From: Citrus sinensis
Taxonomy: Eukaryota; Streptophyta; Magnoliopsida; Sapindales; Rutaceae
DNA: 64,000 nucleotides
Direction of reading: 5' to 3'
Assembly: GCF_022201045.2 (NCBI RefSeq)
Contig: NC_068563.1
Span: forward strand, 744,001-808,000
A program made the position numbers and the translations under genes. The notes below the pieces were generated by a model, which did not search any database, had not been told where the DNA came from, and worked only from the letters and a program-made list of their open reading frames with translations. Below, piece after piece: positions 11,704-23,856 of the stretch. Within the stretch, counting starts at the first letter, position 1. Every line of letters starts with the position of its first letter.

Positions 11704-14700
11704 CTAGGCTAAGCAGCACTGGTTTTGTGACTTGGAGCTTGCAGGAGTGTGACTCATCATAAGACTCTGAATAAAGGCAACCATCTGAGAAATGAAACAT
11801 TTGATTGCTGACATCAGTGCCATCTAGAGAAAACATAGAAACTTAATAGCAGTTCATATGTGAAAGCTCTTACTGAAGCAAGTCCAATGCACATAATACT
11901 GAAACCTGGGAAATTGAATGGTGCTCCTTTGGATAAGAACAAAGCTGGATGAACAAAAAGATCAGTTAAACTGTCAAGTCTTTGAATATATTCATACAGA
12001 AATAGCCTACTGATTCACTCGCTTCTGCCACCATAGTAACTAGAACGGGGCACAAAATTTCTAACTAGACAACCCCCGTACCCAGGCGGCAATGTGTCAA
12101 ACCATGATGTGGGCAACAAAGCCCGTTGCAAGATTTTGTAGTTTACTAAGAGAAAACAGAAACTTTTTGATTCCTTTAAAGGACTAAAAATCAATAGGGA
12201 TCAATCCTCTACTTACCTGTCAAAGGACTAAAAATCAATGGAGAAACGATGTTTGCAAAGGAACTTATGCCTGAGATACATCCCTGAGCCTTTCCCTGCT
12301 CATTTGGCCCAACTTGTTTTGATACAATGCTGCGAAACTGTGGTAGAAAATTTCATTAGCGGTCATATTGCAATCAACTGAGAATAGCATTAAGCATAAA
12401 TTTAATTAACTTACAGATGGGGTTGCAAAAACAACAAGAACACTAAATGCTGTGGTTGCGTACGGAACCTGCATGAAAATGCTTTTAAGAATTTTAAGCA
12501 ACAGAACATGGACAGAAATCTGTTTTCTGGTAATGAAAGAAAGAAGCAGCAGCTTGAAAACTTTGTTGAAGAAAATTTTAATTACCCAAGCTGACCAAGA
12601 TATGCTGCAAATAAACATCTGCATTCGATCATATCAAGTAAAGCATCAGCAATTTGGGTTCAGTGTAACACAGTTAAAAAGTTCATTGATGGCATTGGTA
12701 TATGTACAAGCACTTACATTAATACAAGCTGCAAAGAGCCCCAATGAAAGCAACTTTGCTTCTCCCAAAATGGGTGCTAACAAGGGCATGAAAAGCAGCT
12801 GCAGAATAATATATATGTATATGTAAAAAGGAAAATGTTAAGCAAATGCGAAAGCAGTTTTTTTTATTAATTAAATGCACAGGTACACTATACGAGATTT
12901 GAACCCGAGACCTAAGTTTTGGTAAGGCCACCCACTATTCAGTGGAGCTGGGTTTAGGTCTAAATGAAAAACCACATTAACTAAACAGAAAGCTGCATAA
13001 CACATGCCTGTGAAATTGTTCCAGCAAGCCCAGCAATCAGCATCAGATCAGCAAACTGGTTCTTATTGAAGTGAAATTGAGCCTTTAAGAAGTACTGCAT
13101 GACGTTAAAAAAATTCCAGGTTAGCTTCTCTTCTAATGTGGGTTGGGCAATAATAATACGGCACTGTCACTAGTGTTTGTAAAGTAGTTTGTCTCGTTAG
13201 TATCATCGATATCTATATATATACCAGAAATGAAGCTTGCATTCCGCCCTCTGATAGACCGCTGAAGAATGCGACAACTGCGGCTTGTGACAATGTGACA
13301 CTGCAGCAAATTTAGGTTCATTTTACAAGTTGCAGCTCTCTCAGAACCACATTAAAATAGAAAATTTAATATTACCTGCTCCTGAGCAAACAAATGAGAT
13401 CCCTTATTGAAGGGATCTTTTTGCATACTGGTATCTTCACTGGTGAATTACTCTCATTTTGATTAACACCTTCTGTTTCTTCCGTAATGATCGGTCGTGT
13501 TAAATCATCATCATCATCATTGGGTACATCATCCTTGAGGAAAACTCTCATGTACGCAGCAGCAAGCATTGATACAATTGTAGCTGCCTGAAAAAAGTAT
13601 GCAAGTATGTATATTTTTAAGAATTAGTACTCAAGTGCTAGTGTTCGCATTTTTTTTAAAAAATTCAGACAACAAACTGTCTATATTAATTATTAAATAT
13701 TGAGAGCTACTAAATGATGAAAATTATTTTAACTATAAATTTTTTGTAAAGAGTTTGAGAGAAAATAATACGGACATATATAGTAAATTTTTATAAGACT
13801 AAATTATATAATATTTTTTTTAATTTCAAGAAAAAAAAAAACCTGAAATGCGGAAGTAGTGGAGAGGAAACGGGCGGCCAGGGTTCCACAGACAAATGAG
13901 GCTGACAAAACACCCAGTAAAATTCCGAAAGCCGATGCCCTTTGTCTTTCTGAAATGTTGTCTGCCTGAGAATGATCAATAAGCAACAGTTTCGTGAGCA
14001 CAAATTAATTGGAAAAGTAATTAAGTTTAAGTAATTAGCAAGGAGCGACGATTAATTAATTACCACATAAGCAAGAGCAAGGCAGTTAATGCTGCCTTCA
14101 CAAACCATGGCCGTGAGAGTTCTGAGCGCGTAATATGCATAAAAGAAGCTGATGCTTCTTCTGTATGCCAATATGGCTGCATCCAAATATATGAAGAATC
14201 AATTGATCTATTTTTGTCAATAATCTTTTCTCTTTTTTTCTTTTGGGCATTAGTCCAATTAATTTGTTTAACTTTTACGGTCGAAACAAGAAGTCAGAGG
14301 TCTAATTTGAGATTGGGAGAGAATGGGGCAAATGAAACTCCTCAATAAAATTAATTTTGTGTCATTTACGCTCCAAAACTCATTATTTACAAAAATTTTA
14401 AAAAAAAAAAATGCTTCCTCCACAATGGTTACATAAATATATCCAAAAGGAGATGAGTTACTATGACTAGTGAGTAGTGTCGAGAAAATGAGGGTGTTAT
14501 AGACACTTTTCGACATCAAATTGGCAGTTTATGCAAACTTTCCAAATTAAATTTTGAGGCATCTGTAAACAAATTACCCTAATTTATTTGTGGTGTACGG
14601 TTTGTGATTAACAACATAATAACATACGTATGAGCCAGAACCTAGGCAGGCAGGCAGGCATAGTGATTAACTGATTATGTTGTGACACAACATGGGGACC

Positions 14701-17454
14701 ATATGTGATATGACCAATGACACATTGCTGATTTTTCATATCTTGGTAATGCATCATCCATTAATAAAATATTAATAGGTCAACGGTTATAGTTTTCTAA
14801 ACATATTTAAAATTTAGTGAGACAGACAGTGGGATAGGTGTCCGTCGCACATAAATGTAATGCGTTACTGCGTTTATGTGAGACATGCACATGTCCCACT
14901 TGTCTGTCTCACTTGTTCTTAACTTCGTTTTTTGCTCGATTTTTATGTGTTTTCAATGATTTTTCTTTATTTCTCAACTCAAACTAAATATTTTAATAAA
15001 TCACATTATTTTATGAATGAAAAATAACAACATTTGCAACAAAACCCACTTTAATTTCGAACTTAGTTGATAAAATTAATAGATTAAAGGTTTATATTGT
15101 GTAAGAGAATAAACTAATTTTAAAAAGCTCTCCCATTGATGATTATATCTTCAATTATGCAATTGGTTATCGAGAGTGATGAAGTTTGTTAAGAGTGATG
15201 GAGGCTTGTTAAGTTGTTGAGGAAGATCCGTATTTAGTTGTGCTGGAATTGAAAAAGTGGCATGCTTTTGTAAATTTGATGAAAGTGATGAAGGTAATTT
15301 AGTCCAAAAATAAAGTGTTTGGCTAATTATGATAGAAGAAATTTTGGAGAGTTAAAGTTGAAAAACGCAAAAATTTTATGGCGATTTTTATAAGTTTGGG
15401 GACCATATGTGATGTGACCAATGACACATTGCTGATTTTTCATATCTTGGTGACACATCGTCCATTAATAAAATACTAATAGGTCAACGGTTGGGGCCTG
15501 AGTACGCATGGAGAAGTACACATAATAGCTTGATTTAAAGAAAAAAGAAAAAAAAAAAAAGAGGCAGGTTTTATGACATGAGCAAACAGCTAGGGCCACG
15601 CACTTACCCAGTACGCACGTAACTTACCGAGTGGGATTATCGATAGAGTCAATGGCAAAGTGAGCATGGCTTTTCTTCCATACTGGTCCGACAGATTCCC
15701 AATAACTGGCATCATCACTAAGGTTCCCAATCCTATGATCTGCATCATCAAACATGATCAAACGTGTTCAAAATGTTGGGTCGTTTGCTTTCGGCCTTGG
15801 TCTCCAAAAATTGGAAAAAAAGAAAAGAAAATTAAATTTGATGTCTGAGAAATTAAAAGCTTGTGTATATATTGTATATGGACTTTGGGTCCCTTTAGAT
15901 TCAATGATATGATTGTGTAGGCATCATTGTATGACACATGCGGAATCACTACACACAAGTGTGATTTTACGAATTGATTGATGGGTTTATTCAAGAAAAA
16001 GAACATTAGTGGAGGGATCCACTTATCATTTCATAGAATGCATTGCGCTTAAAGTAGCTGGATAGATATATGCAATGGAGTTAGTTGTTAAAAAATCACA
16101 AAATCAAGTGTTGGTTTTTATTAATTTGGAGGTGAGGTTCATTTCCTTTTTCTTTTTCTTTTTTTCCCTTAAAGATGTTATAATAAGTTAGGTTGTATTT
16201 ATTTTTTTTTTCTGAAATCTGAATAGATTTAGATTTTGCTAAAGAAAACTAAATTCAAACTTAAAGACTAACCCATAAACAACACCTTTGTCTTCGATTA
16301 TTACTTGCGAATCATATTAATCTTAATTTTTTTTGAAAAAATATGGATATACACAGTCATAGTAGCTAAAAAAATTACAAACTCCTAATATTACACTACC
16401 ATACAGACATAAATACAGCACTGAAGTCATGATTTTTTGTTTTTTTTTTTTTTTTGTTTATTGCAGCAACTAGTCCTGTCCTTCTCATATTAGAAACAAA
16501 GCAAATGTTCACAACACTTGATAATTTCATATTATAAAGTAACCATTTGAGCAAAAACTTAAAATCTATAGATAGAAGGCGGACATCACTATTTAATATT
16601 TTCTGGGTTCATATGAATGGTAGCTTAAGAAGGATAAAGACAGAGAGAAACTGGTGGACGCTCAAGATAAGGGTGGAATTGGAATCAGCCTTCGAAAATA
16701 TGGGGTCAAGATGTGAAAACAAGAAATAAGAGGGGGCCAAAAGGGAAAAAAAGGTAGAATCTGGGAGGGCCATGCCTTCTCTAGGCCTTTAGTGTAGTTT
16801 CGCCCATGCTGTGGAATGTTGTTGAACTCAAGTGATGTAAGATGGCTATCTCCAATCTAGCTTCGATGAAAATAGATATTTTTTCCGGAAGGTGACGAGT
16901 CAAGGTGTGGGGGCAAACACAGTTTCACAAGTACGCATTTGTTTGCTTCCTGTTAAACCTTATCGTCTACCCTTATTTTAGCAAAAGAACAGAAAACAAA
17001 AGAATTTAGTAATTAATATTAGTTAAAAAAAGAAACATGCTCGTGCATGTAACTGATAATAATGTACGCGTTAGTGGGAGAGAGAGAAAAAAAAGGAAAG
17101 ATATATATATATCCCCCTGTTCTATTAAAACTGTTAATGATATAAAAAAGAAACGATTTAAAAAATTTAATTTGTGGTGCGGTCGCAGAAAAATTAATTT
17201 GCTGAAATTTAGGTCAGGATGTGCGAAAGTTGGTTTAATGAAGTGAGAGTAAGAGGAAACTAAATAATGAATTAACATACCGCTTGCTGGAAGCCGGAGA
17301 GATAAATGGCAAGAGAACATTCATCCAGGCCAGGGCAAAGCGCCATCATCGTAACGTCGGTAATGGCCGGAACTACCATCATGGTGGGGAAACCCCAGAG
17401 GAAAACAGTCACGAAGAGGTGGCTCAAAGTTTTTATCTCCTTCTCCATTCCCAT
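11704..17454 (-). CDS. Major facilitator superfamily transporter (HIAT1/tetracycline-transporter-like), 13 exons
   Basis: Exons in transcript order are 17454-17281, 15739-15628, 14176-14064, 13965-13843, 13587-13376, 13300-13225, 13094-13008, 12798-12718, 12618-12586, 12468-12415, 12337-12217, 11944-11874 and 11784-11704, giving 445 residues. The frame stays open through every junction. An upstream acceptor at 11823 would add 13 residues. The protein begins MGMEKEIKTLSHLFVTVFLW with hydrophobic helices throughout. The MFS loop motif GNLSDQYGRKAM is near residue 70. Later segments include SERQRASAFGILLGVLSASF, an acidic loop (NDDDDDLTRP, about residue 190), GLSEGGMQASFL, NEQGKAQGCISGI and a final helix MVAFIQSLMM. 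The family includes Arabidopsis At2g16970-At2g16990 and animal HIAT1; the transported substrate is unknown. The intron after 13008 has a GC donor. Introns 1 and 2 (about 1.5 kb each) hold repeats. Confidence 0.9.
12858..12960 (-). mobile_element. tRNA-derived SINE-like fragment in an MFS intron
   Basis: On the minus strand the text GGTCTCGGGTTCAAATCTCG contains GGTTCAAATC, close to an RNA polymerase III B box. Some 50 bases downstream it ends in an A-rich tail (the plus-strand T run at 12858-12865). A clear A box is not visible. It sits in the GC-AG intron between exons 7 and 8. Confidence 0.4.
14694..14788. repeat. 95-bp direct repeat, left copy (MFS intron 2)
   Basis: The block from GGGGACCATATGTGAT to AATAGGTCAACGGTT occurs again at 15398-15492 with only a handful of mismatches. 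The copies have the same length and orientation and are 704 bp apart. The left copy lies 28 bp before a 98-bp foldback. Confidence 0.8.
14816..14913. mobile_element. 98-bp foldback element (MITE-like) in MFS intron 2
   Basis: AGTGAGACAGACAGTGGGA (14816-14834) pairs with TCCCACTTGTCTGTCTCACT (14894-14913) with a single bulged base. The inner arms also pair (GTCGCACATAAA with TTTATGTGAGAC). The loop is short. No target duplication was certain. Confidence 0.6.
15398..15492. repeat. 95-bp direct repeat, right copy (MFS intron 2)
   Basis: This is the second copy of the block at 14694-14788. It shares GACCAATGACACATTGCTG and TTTTTCATATCTTGG exactly and differs at scattered positions, for example TGATATG versus TGATGTG. 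It ends 135 bp before exon 2 of the transporter gene. Confidence 0.8.
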
Positions 17455-18819
17455 TTAAGTCTCTAATATTAGAAGCTGAAGCTGTGATATTATTACAATT
17501 ATGCTGTCTCGCCTTATCTATAATTAAGGGTTCAAAGGGAGACAGTAAGGTGGCGGGTACAAAATTAATTAATTTTCATGGGACCATATGGGGTCATATG
17601 CTTTTGCTTTTATGTGTACAAAATAAATAAAGAGAGAGAGAGAGAGCAAACGAAAGATTGGGAAAAAAATGAGATTCTTCATGAATGGGAAGTTGCTTTA
17701 TGTTTTTATCTCAGATTTTTTAAGTGAGTGATGAAAAGGAAAGCGGTCTATAGCTGGGGAGGTATCGTCTTGCTTCAAGTTATTGTAAAGACAGAGAATT
17801 ATCTGATGTATATATATCCTGTATATGGAATAGAAACTTTCATGCGTGTGAGAAGCATCTATGATACATATATAGACAAAAATAGCTTAATTAGTCTTAG
17901 GCGCAAGTATCCCAATCACTTGCTCTCACTGCTTTTTCATGCTTCGAAGCTAAGTTATAAGGCTTGACACTTTGATTGTTACCCTTTTTTTTTATCATAA
18001 ATAGTAAGAAAGAAAATACACACACATATACATACATGTAATTTTGTTAGATGATGTCTGCACGTTATAAAATGTGTATTTTATTTATTTATTTATTTAG
18101 ATTTTACCAGTACAATATTGATTTGATGCAATTAAGCACTAATTTTTTTCAAGACTAATTATAAGCCCCTTTACACTTATCCAGAATTAATAGGATTCTA
18201 CATTATTCAATTTCTTGAATTGGATTAACATGCTGGAGGTAAACTCTTTTTAACTGATCACTTTGAGTATTGAGCTCTTTTTTAAGGACAACTTTGGTGG
18301 TTTCAATAGATGATGAAAATAGGTGCAATAATTGAATGATTATATAGTGAGAAATGTTGCACACATTATGATGAACCACATAGAGTATGGTGCCACATTT
18401 TCTGACTAAATCAACAACTTCAAAAATATTGATATGGAGCTATAAAAATGCGCCTCCTATTTAGTCATGCAGTGGACAAAGTTAATGTATCATTACTGAT
18501 AATAAAATATTCTTTTTCTTCTTTAATAGTATGCTTTTTTTTTTTTTCCTTTTTCACTCCCTCTTTTACTTTATCTTGAAGACAGGAAAAGGAGGAGGCA
18601 ACCATATGTGAAGACTGAAGAGATTTTTATTTGCAAATTCGGGATGCTTCGTTCACAATTATCATAGCAGGCATTACTTCTTTTTCCTAATTTTTGACTA
18701 GATCTAAGCCAAGAAAAATGCAGCAACTGACTTTTTAACTTATCCTTCTCTTTTTCTTTTTACTTTATTTAATATAACGGTCCAATTAAGGGCTAAAGTA
18801 AAAGAGAGAAAGCACTTTA

Positions 18820-18958
18820 TAATCATGTAACAAACATGATTATGTAGCAGTCATTGAATTTCTTGTTATGAAAATATAAAATAATAAAATCATGTTATTT
18901 CTATAATCGTTAGATTTCATCCAACAACTGCTATATAATCATGTATGTTACATGATTA
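18820..18958. mobile_element. 139-bp MITE with 32-bp terminal inverted repeats
   Basis: The left end TAATCATGTAACAAACATGA...GTAGCAGT and the right end ACTGCTATATAATCATG...ATGATTA are reverse complements with about two mismatches over 32 bp. The interior is AT-rich and non-coding. Each arm also contains its own short palindrome around ACATGATT. Confidence 0.65.
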
Positions 18959-20343
18959 TGTAACATAATAAAAGCCCACTTTATATATTTAAGGATAAAT
19001 TGAGCTGAACCTATGCAACTTGCAAGACTGATTAACAAAAGGAAATTAAATGGGTACTAATTGATTTAATTGACAGGAGCTCTTGTCGTAGTATAAATTG
19101 AAATTAAGTTTAATTTATGTGTGTGAAAGGTCTCGGAGGGCTTGAGTCTGGATGCCTAAGTAACTGACGATTTGTGCTAAACCAATGGTGCAAGTAATTA
19201 TGCATTTATGCTTGAGCTTATGGAAAGGCAATGGAAAATATTAGCGTGAAAAAGTACTGATTAACAAAGAAATTAATAATAAATTTATTATTAGTGTTGG
19301 GGCCAAGTCAAACATATGATGGACTAGTATATTGGGTCAGGGACATGTTTTATTTATAAGCTCAAACAACTCAATAATTAGTGAGTCTTCAGTTTCATAT
19401 ATATATTCACATGATGAGATTGATTGATATTAATTGTGGTTGCTGAGTTCCATTAGTGAAGGTAGATATTGATCATGGTGATCACTTGCATGAAAATGAA
19501 TTATGACTTGCATGAAAATGAGAAGCACGATTCGACGCAAAACCCACTATGAAGCTCCACTAAAACCTAAAAAGGAATACTGCTCAAAGGTAGAAGAAAT
19601 AAACTATTTAAGTGGGGCCGGTATATTTCATAAGTTTGAGTGGTTAGGCTATTTTTGATACGAAAAGATTGAATTAGACTAAATATTAAGATAAGATTGG
19701 ATTATATTGAATTATATATAGTGTTGACTTATATTTAGTATAGTATAGGATATAATTATGTTAAATTAAATTTAAATGAACTCAGATATTATTTAAGTTA
19801 ATATTTGAATTTAAATTTCAAGTATTTATAAACATTTAATAAGAAATATTATAATTAATTAAAAATAAAATTAATAAGAAAATTATATATATATATATAT
19901 ATATTCAATAGTTATTAGGTAGTCATAATTATAATAATAAAATTTAAATTATTTAAATTATAGCTTATTTCATATGAGGTATATCATTCATCAAATAAAA
20001 TATCAAAGAACAAATTAATTAATAATTTTTAAGTAAATCATGAAGAAAAAATAAGTTACTTGAGTGAATAAAAAAAAAATATTTGAGTTATAAATACAAA
20101 TAGTCTAATAAATTATAAAAGATATTATAAAAGGACAAACATTTTTCTTCTCATTGTCTAATCCTAACTAAGCCCACATGAAAATTAAGATTACTAATTC
20201 TTTAAATTAATATTAAAATTTAAATTTAGTCCATTTTTTCAATTTAAGTGATTGTACCAAACATGAGATTAACATTTTGTTCTAAAAAACCAGTACAATC
20301 CTACACTTTTAATTCTCGCTCTCAAACGTAGCCGCAGTGTTTT

Positions 20344-20674
20344 TTTTTTTAATACTGATTAAACATCAGATTACTGTATTACACAGATATTTACAACAAC
20401 TGCTATTATAGCAGATATATTACACTGATAATTACAATCAGATATACATAATTGGGACTTACGTTATTACATTGAATTCTGTGAAGTACATGCCCAGACA
20501 AATAACCCCTCACAGAGGAGAGATGTCCATACTTCACTCGCATTTCATAAGGGAGAATGATTTTTACATATTAAGAACATTTAGCCCTCACAATGCTTTT
20601 GTGAGGGCTAGAACCGCTGCCATCACAACCCTTGTGAGGACAGCAGCCCACCACTTCGGCCAAGGCCGAAGTGG
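20344..20674 (-). mobile_element. Poly(A)-tailed non-autonomous retroelement (SINE or retrocopy)
   Basis: A 17-bp direct repeat, CGTAGCCGCAGTGTTTT, lies at 20327-20343 and 20675-20691 and is exact in both copies. Between them is a 331-bp insert that starts on the plus strand with a T run, so it is an A-tailed element in minus orientation. Its 5' part is GC-rich with a palindrome (CCACTTCGGCCAAGGCCGAAGTGG core) and contains GGTTCTAGCCC, similar to a Pol III B box; the A box is unclear. The 3' part is AT-rich. This is the hallmark of LINE-mediated insertion. The parent could be a tRNA-related SINE or another short RNA. Confidence 0.72.
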
Positions 20675-21841
20675 CGTAGCCGCAGTGTTTTAGATTTACC
20701 ATCAACCCAAAGAAAAGATCTCTCAACTAAGTTGCAGGACCGATTCACCGAATCGCATAATGCCTTCCTCATTGGATAGACACCCAACTGATCGTCCACA
20801 TCCTTTCATGGGCCTTAATCTGAGACCCACATCCAACGTGGCACCCTTATTAGGCCGACAATCATATTAAAAAGACGAGGAGTGCCTTTCACACCACTCC
20901 ACGATTCTTGTAAAACCCCGCATTTATGATAATCATAATACTATTGCTAGAAGAAATTATATATTAAAAAAAAACATATATGAATTTAACTAAATTCAAA
21001 TATTATTACACTTCTAAATCAAGAGCCATCCTATCTTTAAATGAAACAAATAATTTTTTTAAAATCAAAATAATAATGAGGCAATGATAAGATTTTTATT
21101 ATAAAAAAATATGTTTAATATTTAATTACACTGTAACACTTAAAAAAATATGTTTTCATTGAAATAAGAGGTATATATATAATAAGTGGGGTTTCATAAG
21201 AGTTTTAAAGGCCGGGTACTAGGAGCTTCAGTCAAAAAAGACTAGAGCCAATTAATTAATAGCCCTCTAATATTTTTTTCAAAAGTTAAGTAGATAAAAA
21301 TTGATTATTGAGCTAAGTTTTTTGTGAGCGCTAAATCAATAATTATGATATAAACTTTTATTTTATTTTTCATTTTTTATAAACAATCATTAATTTAGCA
21401 CTCGGTAAAAACTCGATTGATTAGCATCGAATCCAAAATTATCGTTTTCGAAAATGAAATGGTAGAATACTGGCTCTACATATATATTGACAAAAATATA
21501 AATCTACATATATTTGCTATAAATCAATTAAAGCCTTGTATGACTGCTATCTAGGAGTTCAACAGATTCTTTATATATATATCAACAGCTCTGGTGCGCT
21601 AACCAATGCAACTCAACTTGCAAAATAGGCTGGCTAGCTAGAATCAGGACATGGAATTTGATGGTGCATGCTTTAACTTCTTTAGTGGGAACCCCTTTTT
21701 GTGTTTGTGTTAGTTAGCACGTTCTAAGTAAAAGGTCTTCCAAACCCACTAGCTATCCTTTCAAATGCGTTAAGTAGAAGAACTCAAATCTTTCATACGT
21801 ATTATCAAAGACCTACAATTATTATTGGCAGTTAAGTTAGT

Positions 21842-21842
<1 letters not shown>

Positions 21843-21876
<34 letters not shown>
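21843..21876. repeat. (AG)17 microsatellite
   Basis: An uninterrupted AG dinucleotide run of 34 bases, in gene-free DNA. Confidence 0.95.
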
Positions 21877-21877
<1 letters not shown>

Positions 21878-23327
21878 AATGATGCATATTCCATATTCTA
21901 AGAACAGCCTATAAACAGCTCAATTCATTGACAATTTTCATTCATGACCAAAACCAAACTGAATTCAATTTTGAAATGTGTTCACAACCACCAAATTCAC
22001 CTGAAAAAAATGCCACCTAAGATCTATTCACATGTTGTTTAACTATTCCACAAAAGAATGGTTTTTGCCTTACGACACAAACACCGATCATCAACTAACA
22101 CATATTATTGAGTAGATAATGCAAACGGATTAATTAAAACAAAGCCTTTCCTTCACGCATACGCGTCGCTTTAATTTTATATATATATATCCACCGCAGC
22201 AATGGGAGCTTTGCATGTGAGGGGTCGCGAGTTTCGTTGTGTTTGGTTTGTGTTGCTTCCGTTTACAAGTAAGACATAAATACGTTCCTCTGAAAAATAA
22301 TTCTAGCATCGATGTATATAACAACGTTTTGACACATGATTCGGCCGTTAACACACGTCTCAAAAATTGCAAATTGAAGATTTTTTTTTTTTTTCTTTAT
22401 TTAAATGATCTATAAGCTAATTCAGAAATTTACTCTCACTTATGTAAAAGGAGATATCTACCTTTATCCACATTTGTGAGAGGAGAAATGTGAATTCAAA
22501 CTTGATTGAGGTCACAAGCCCACCACTAAACCAAAGCTTAATTTAGTGACTAATTAAAAATTAGTTAATGTAAAATGTTATTAATTATCAAAGGGGTAAT
22601 AGTAAATGTTACTTTTGAACAAACAAATAAAATTGATCAATTGGTATATTTCTCCCATAAGTTGAAGTCTTTATTGTATATATATATGTATTCTTTACAA
22701 TTTATAGACATTTATAATCTAATGTATAAATTTACCCTAAAACTTAAGGAGATAATCTACTTCTACCCACAAATGTGAAAGATAATAAATATCGACTCGA
22801 ATCCGTCACTAAAGTGATCACTTTCGCCAGTCCAGCATAATTCCATAACATTTAACTGACTTTATGTGCATTAATGTGATACCTTGGAAAATCAAAATAT
22901 AGTTTCTTATGGGTAACAAGTTCAAAAAGTGCATGTCTTTGGAAGAAAATAACAAAACCATTTCTAGGACTTTGCTAGCTTACAGAATCTGTAAGCTACA
23001 GACTGCAGCATCAGCCGTTGGATGTGGTTGGATGTTGAGTGAGAAATTAAACAATAGAGAATGGGATGGTGGGAGATGGTAGTTACAGGGGCTCTCCATT
23101 TCTAATTCTTCTCTAGCATGTGCAGATGACAGTATCCCTTGACTACGTGTGTAAGCAATCAATTTACTCGGATAGACAGAAGGGCAAGTAGGTGCAGTTC
23201 TAACAAAGTCAAATATTGCAATTTTATAATGACGGGACTCTTGCGGTTTAGCTAAGGTTCCTAATATTATTAATTAATTAACCGACCTTTGCATTAATTT
23301 GTTAAAGATCTATTGACCATCGATCAC

Positions 23328-23334
23328 TATATAA
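23328..23334 (+). promoter_or_regulatory. TATA box of the small gene at 23437
   Basis: CTATATAAGG lies about 105 bp before the start codon, at the usual place for a plant TATA box with a short 5' UTR. The following stretch is A-rich, as expected of a leader. Confidence 0.6.
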
Positions 23335-23436
23335 GGGCAAATGCACAATAGCACTTTTGAACATACAATTAATACCATATAATAAAAAAAAAAGTACGTA
23401 ACTTAGAAATTAAAAGAGAGATCATCATCAATCATC

Positions 23437-23856
23437 ATGGAATATTTGAAGGTTTCAGGGAGCAAAGCATCGCCTAAGAGAGAGCTTCGGGCTTCAAAAA
23501 ATCGACAACAACAAAAGACTGTGACGAGCAACGTAATGGAAGCAATTGCACAAGTGAGCAATGGAGGAGGAGGTGTTCATGTTTCGGAAGCCAATGATAA
23601 TGGAGTTGTGAGAATGAAGATCATGGTGAGGAAGCAAGATTTAAAGCAAATACTTCAAGTGATGAATATGAATGGTGCTAATAACAGTCACAGTCGCAGC
23701 GAAGCTGCAAATGCACCGTTATCGGCACCGTCTGCAGAGCAGTGGTTGAATCTTCTGAGAAGAAAGCATAATATTGTGAAAGCTGTTAATTCCGGGAAAG
23801 AGAACCAGCGACGTTCTTGGAGGCCTGAGCTTCAGAGCATCCCTGAAGAGCTATGA
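23437..23856 (+). CDS. Small plant-specific protein of unknown function, 139 aa
   Basis: This is a single-exon frame with a plausible TATA box upstream and plant-like context at the ATG. The N-terminal third is basic and Gln-rich. A conserved-looking core, NGVVRMKIMVRKQDLKQIL, sits at about residues 54-73, followed by an Asn/Ser-rich linker, then AEQWLNLLRRKHN (about 101-113) and a C-terminal RRSWRPELQSIPEEL. The V-R-x-K-(I/L)-x-V-x-K-(Q)-x-L core plus a W-x-P-x-L-x-S-I-P-E tail recurs in a set of short, uncharacterised plant proteins, as far as I recall. There is no signal peptide, membrane helix or catalytic motif. I do not assign a function. Isolated between repeat blocks, it looks intact. 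Confidence 0.75.
   Translation: MEYLKVSGSKASPKRELRASKNRQQQKTVTSNVMEAIAQVSNGGGGVHVSEANDNGVVRMKIMVRKQDLKQILQVMNMNGANNSHSRSEAANAPLSAPSAEQWLNLLRRKHNIVKAVNSGKENQRRSWRPELQSIPEEL

Larger units (their letters stand above)
17455..23436. other. Long gene-free, repeat-bearing region
   Basis: The near end should hold the MFS promoter on the minus strand; a short (AG) run lies at 17631-17647. A MITE (18820-18958), a retroelement insertion (20344-20674) and a (AG)17 tract (21843-21876) are listed separately. A moderately GC-rich piece at 20700-20930 has no recognised identity. A degenerate pair of 60-bp blocks with AGGAGATA and TACCCAC occurs near 22448 and 22744. No convincing gene was seen. Confidence 0.5.

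Noticed and set aside
11531..11836. 101-codon minus-strand frame at the MFS 3' end
   Set aside because: The correct frame of the last exon is different (it ends at 11704); this one continues through the 3' UTR without family resemblance.
12858..12960. Possible tRNA gene
   Set aside because: Only the B-box half resembles a tRNA; no cloverleaf with acceptor stem can be formed and it ends in an A-rich tail, so a SINE-like fragment fits better.
17728..17967. 79-codon frame upstream of the MFS gene
   Set aside because: No recognisable motif, AT-rich composition and no splice or promoter support.
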